37,368 bases of DNA. Source: Neisseriaceae bacterium (GTDB lineage: Bacteria > Pseudomonadota > Gammaproteobacteria > Burkholderiales > Chromobacteriaceae). Of this stretch, positions 34,704 through 37,368 are shown one piece after another. Each line of letters starts with the position of its first letter. Within the stretch, counting starts at the first letter, position 1. Where the stretch lies: NCBI GenBank assembly GCA_027484385.1, contig JAIXTB010000246.1, positions 1-37,368 on the forward strand. The letters run 5' to 3'. Under the pieces are notes generated by a model. That model had not been told where the DNA came from. It saw only the letters and a list, made by a program, of their open reading frames with translations, and did no database searches. The translations under genes and the position numbers were made by a program.

Positions 34704-35156
34704 TCAACTCGCCCGATGCCAATCAACCAGCAACGCCAAACCTTCTGTCACCTGATCTGCCACAAAAAACGATATTGCCACCCAGAATGGCCGCAACGTA
34801 CCGTCGTCGAAGAAGCAAAACCAACTAGCAAATACCAAGCCAGCCAGCAAATGCCTAGCAACCTGCAGTAACGTAGCCGGCATAATCACGCGCGGCAAAC
34901 CTGCGTAGCGGCTGGCATACACATCCATCACACCCTGATAGAACAAATTCAGGCGATACCAGCGGCGACGGCGATTTGCCCCATCACCCACAGCACCGAC
35001 CCAGGCATAGTCCAGCACATTCACCAAGCCAAAAAACGTCAAGATTGCCATCAAGGCCGGTACACCCCAACGCATCGGCAACCAGGCTGCGACCAACACG
35101 CCAGGCCAGACAACAAAAGTAGCTAGCAAAAACAACACGGTAAATGCGCGTGCCAT
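34704..35156 (-). CDS. Hypothetical multi-pass membrane protein
   Basis: From MARAFTVLFLLATFVVWPGVLVAAWLPMRWGVPALMAILTFFGLVNVLDYAWVG; several hydrophobic segments; ATG at 35156 preceded by a G7 run. The listed 35246 start is TTG. Confidence 0.6.
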   Translation of the reverse strand: MARAFTVLFLLATFVVWPGVLVAAWLPMRWGVPALMAILTFFGLVNVLDYAWVGAVGDGANRRRRWYRLNLFYQGVMDVYASRYAGLPRVIMPATLLQVARHLLAGLVFASWFCFFDDGTLRPFWVAISFFVADQVTEGLALLVDWHRAS

Positions 35157-35265
35157 AATCCCCCCCATCAGCAGCCATGCATGACTCTGAACCTCATGCA
35201 AAAGAGTATTGCCAGCAGTAAGCACTGTCAAAACTGGATAAAACAAGACAAACGGCAGCTTAACT

Positions 35266-35274
35266 GGGGGGGGG
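35266..35274. repeat. G9 homopolymer tract in intergenic DNA
   Basis: TAACTGGGGGGGGGTATTT, upstream of the minus-strand membrane-protein gene. Confidence 0.95.
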
Positions 35275-35313
35275 TATTTAAACCCGCATCAACTCAAGCA
35301 AGCAACATGACCA

Positions 35314-35811
35314 TCAGGCAGGCAAGTAAGGCAACACCGACCACAGCACCAGCACGGCAAACAGTGCTGCCACCACGTCGTCCAGCATCACGCCAAAACC
35401 GCCGTGCACACGGGCGTCCAACCAGCGTATCGGCCACGGTTTGACGATGTCGAACACGCGAAACGCCAGCAATGCGGCCAACCATGCCGTGGGCGTTGCC
35501 GGCACCGCCGCCAGCACCAGCAGCATGGCCACGATTTCGTCCCACACGATATGGCCGCTATCGGCCACACCCAGCGCCCGGCCAGTCACGCCGCACACCC
35601 ACACCCCCAGCACAAACAGCGGCAGCGCCAGCCAGGCCAGCATTACGCCCTGCACACCAGCCAGGTGCAAACCCGCCGCCAGCGGCAAGGCGGCAATGCT
35701 GCCCCAGGTACCCGGCGCTGGCGTGATCAGCCCGCTACCAAAGCCCAGCGCCAGAAAGTGTGCCGGGTGGCGCAGCAAAAAGCGCACGTCCGGCTTAGGC
35801 GAAGTGGTCAT
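35314..35811 (-). CDS. pgpA: Phosphatidylglycerophosphatase A
   Basis: LGFGSGLITPAPGTWGSIAALPLA; VWDEIVAMLLVL; FRVFDIVKPWPIRWLDARVHGGFGVMLDDVVAALFA. Overlaps the thiL 3' end. Confidence 0.93.
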   Translation of the reverse strand: MTTSPKPDVRFLLRHPAHFLALGFGSGLITPAPGTWGSIAALPLAAGLHLAGVQGVMLAWLALPLFVLGVWVCGVTGRALGVADSGHIVWDEIVAMLLVLAAVPATPTAWLAALLAFRVFDIVKPWPIRWLDARVHGGFGVMLDDVVAALFAVLVLWSVLPYLPA

Positions 35812-36736
35812 AACCTAACCTTTCCAGCGCCACCGCCTGCCCATCGGCAGCCAGCAGGCGTAAACCCTCACCCGCCGCAATGCGGCCAACCTTGTGCACA
35901 ACCACACCAACCTGCGCCGCCGCAGCCTGCACCGCTGCTGCCTGCGCCGGGGCGGCAGTAAAGCACAGCTCGTAATCGTCACCACCGGCGGCAATAGCCG
36001 GCAACCAGCGCGTGCGCTGCGCTGCCAGCTGCGCATGCGTGGGCAACGCTTCCACCCACACTTCCGCCCCCACACCGGAGCGCGCCAGGATGTGCGACAG
36101 GTCGGCCGCAAAGCCGTCGGACACGTCCAGCGCCGCGTGCGCTACGCCCAGCAGTGCCTGGCCCAGCGCCACGCGTGGCTGCGGGCGCTCCAGCCTCAGC
36201 AGACAATCCGCCGGCAGCACCTCGCCGCTACCGGACAGCCGCTGCTGCAAGGCGGCGGCAGCCAGGCCCAGCTGGCCGGACACCCAGATATCGTCGCCCA
36301 CTTGTGCCGCATCGCGGCGCAGCGCCTGGCCGTGCGGCGTTTCGCCAAAGATGGTTACCGACAGCGTGAGCGGGCCACGCGTGGTATCGCCACCCACCAC
36401 ACTGACACCATGCTCGGCCGCCAGGGCAAAAAAACCGCGCGCAAACGCGGCAGCCCAGGCTTCATCCAGCCGTGGCAGTGCCAGCGCCAGCGTCACCCAG
36501 CGCGGAGTGGCACCCATGGCAGCCATGTCCGACAGATTCACCGCCAGCGCCTTGTGCCCCAGCGCCTCGGGGCAGACATCGGCAAAAAAATGGCGCCCTT
36601 CTACCAGCATGTCGGTAGACACATGCAAGTCGCAGCCCAGGGTTGGCCGCACAATGGCCGCATCATCGCCCACACCCAGCACCGCATTGGGCGCGGCGCG
36701 GGTAAAGTGCCGCCGTATCAGATCGAATTCGGTCAT
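35795..36736 (-). CDS. thiL: Thiamine-monophosphate kinase
   Basis: MTEFDLIRRHFTRAAPNAVLGVGDDAAIVRPTLGCDLHVSTDMLVEGRHFFADVCPEALGHKALAVNLSDMAAMGATPRWVTLALALP; VVGGDTTRGPLTLSVTIFGE; start at 36736. Confidence 0.95.
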   Translation of the reverse strand: MTEFDLIRRHFTRAAPNAVLGVGDDAAIVRPTLGCDLHVSTDMLVEGRHFFADVCPEALGHKALAVNLSDMAAMGATPRWVTLALALPRLDEAWAAAFARGFFALAAEHGVSVVGGDTTRGPLTLSVTIFGETPHGQALRRDAAQVGDDIWVSGQLGLAAAALQQRLSGSGEVLPADCLLRLERPQPRVALGQALLGVAHAALDVSDGFAADLSHILARSGVGAEVWVEALPTHAQLAAQRTRWLPAIAAGGDDYELCFTAAPAQAAAVQAAAAQVGVVVHKVGRIAAGEGLRLLAADGQAVALERLGYDHFA

Positions 36737-36880
36737 CCCGTTACCACCACACTCGGCCACAAACCTGCTTGCGGCCAACCTTGAAATACCTGCCTACCAT
36801 CGGGAACACCGTCGTCCGGATAAGCCGCAGGCGCATCCGGGGAACAAAAGCCCATCCGGCAAACACACCAACAATAAAAA

Positions 36881-36899
36881 AGCCCGGCATAGCCGGGCT
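36881..36899 (-). terminator. Intrinsic terminator after nusB
   Basis: AGCCCGGC-ATA-GCCGGGCT; minus-strand read continues into TTTTTTATTG. Confidence 0.85.
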
Positions 36900-36930
36900 C
36901 TGGCAGTACAGCCCGCAGGCTGCCGCCGTA

Positions 36931-37368
36931 TCAGTCTGCCTGGCGGCGGCTACGGATAGCCTTGACTTCGTCGGCGCGCACGTCGGCGGCCAGCTTGTCC
37001 AGTACGCCGTTAACGAATTTGTGGCCGTCGGTGCCGCCAAAGGTTTTGGCGATTTCGATGGCTTCGTTGATGATGACCGGGCACGGGGTTTGCGGGTGCG
37101 AGATCAGCTCGAAAGCGGCCATCAGCATGATGGCGCGCTCTACCGGGCTGACTTCGGCAGCGTCGCGCTCGTAGTAAGGCACCAGGTATTTGGACAGATC
37201 AGCGGCATCGCGCAGCACGCCAAACAGGATTTCGCGGAACAGGGCTTCGTCGGCTTTGACGAAGTAGTCGTTTTCGCGCAGGTGCTTTTCAATCAGCGAT
37301 GCCGGGCGGTCGGCATTCAGCTGCCACTCGTAAATACCCTGTACGGCATATTCACGGGCGCGGCGGCG
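36931..37368 (-). CDS. nusB: Transcription antitermination protein NusB (N-terminus beyond window edge)
   Basis: Minus-frame translation RRRAREYAVQGIYEWQ... at the window edge continuing to VERAIMLMAAFELISHPQTPCPVIINEAIEIAKTFGGTDGHKFVNGVLDKLA. Confidence 0.93.
   Translation of the reverse strand, partial: RRRAREYAVQGIYEWQLNADRPASLIEKHLRENDYFVKADEALFREILFGVLRDAADLSKYLVPYYERDAAEVSPVERAIMLMAAFELISHPQTPCPVIINEAIEIAKTFGGTDGHKFVNGVLDKLAADVRADEVKAIRSRRQAD

Noticed and set aside
1-37368. CRISPR arrays, tRNA/rRNA genes, transposases, integrases, toxin-antitoxin or phage-defence genes
   Set aside because: None recognised in the ORFs or intergenic sequence on reading; absence is limited to what can be seen without tRNAscan, Infernal or HMM searches.

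Overview
This 37.4 kb GC-rich window looks like a betaproteobacterial, probably Neisseriales/Chromobacteriaceae-like, chromosome. That taxonomic call is an inference from gene content and was not tested. Contents in order: a periplasmic solute-binding protein; a tightly overlapping minus-strand operon (coniferyl-aldehyde-type ALDH, small Tat-signal protein, GMC oxidoreductase); a CoxE-like VWA protein; small TPR-like, DUF1304 and thioesterase genes with a divergent TetR regulator; a minus-strand block with FecR-domain protein, TpsB (FhaC/ShlB) and a ~2,940-aa TpsA (FhaB-like, GLUG-repeat) exoprotein; immediately upstream of that, a cAMP-type cassette (CHASE2 class III cyclase, class II cyclic-nucleotide phosphodiesterase, SulP transporter fused to STAS and cNMP-binding domains); acnB; a LysR regulator; a dual-receiver response regulator; a GarR-like reductase plus Hyi-like isomerase; an RhlE-type DEAD-box helicase with a structured leader; and nusB-thiL-pgpA. 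The strongest unexplained signals are: (1) a hugely over-represented oligomer, GTTGGCCGCA (27 copies, nine of them as the 12-mer AGGTTGGCCGCA), on both strands and in several reading frames, resembling a DNA-uptake-sequence-like genome signature but unlike the canonical Neisseria DUS; (2) the cyclase/PDE/cNMP-binding transporter cassette beside the FecR-TpsB-TpsA system; (3) an AT-rich mosaic segment inside tpsA; (4) an orphan structured RNA/terminator at about 31.15-31.30 kb; (5) a 9-nt anti-Shine-Dalgarno element in the rhlE leader. All of this comes from reading sequence and the supplied ORFs; no database search was run.
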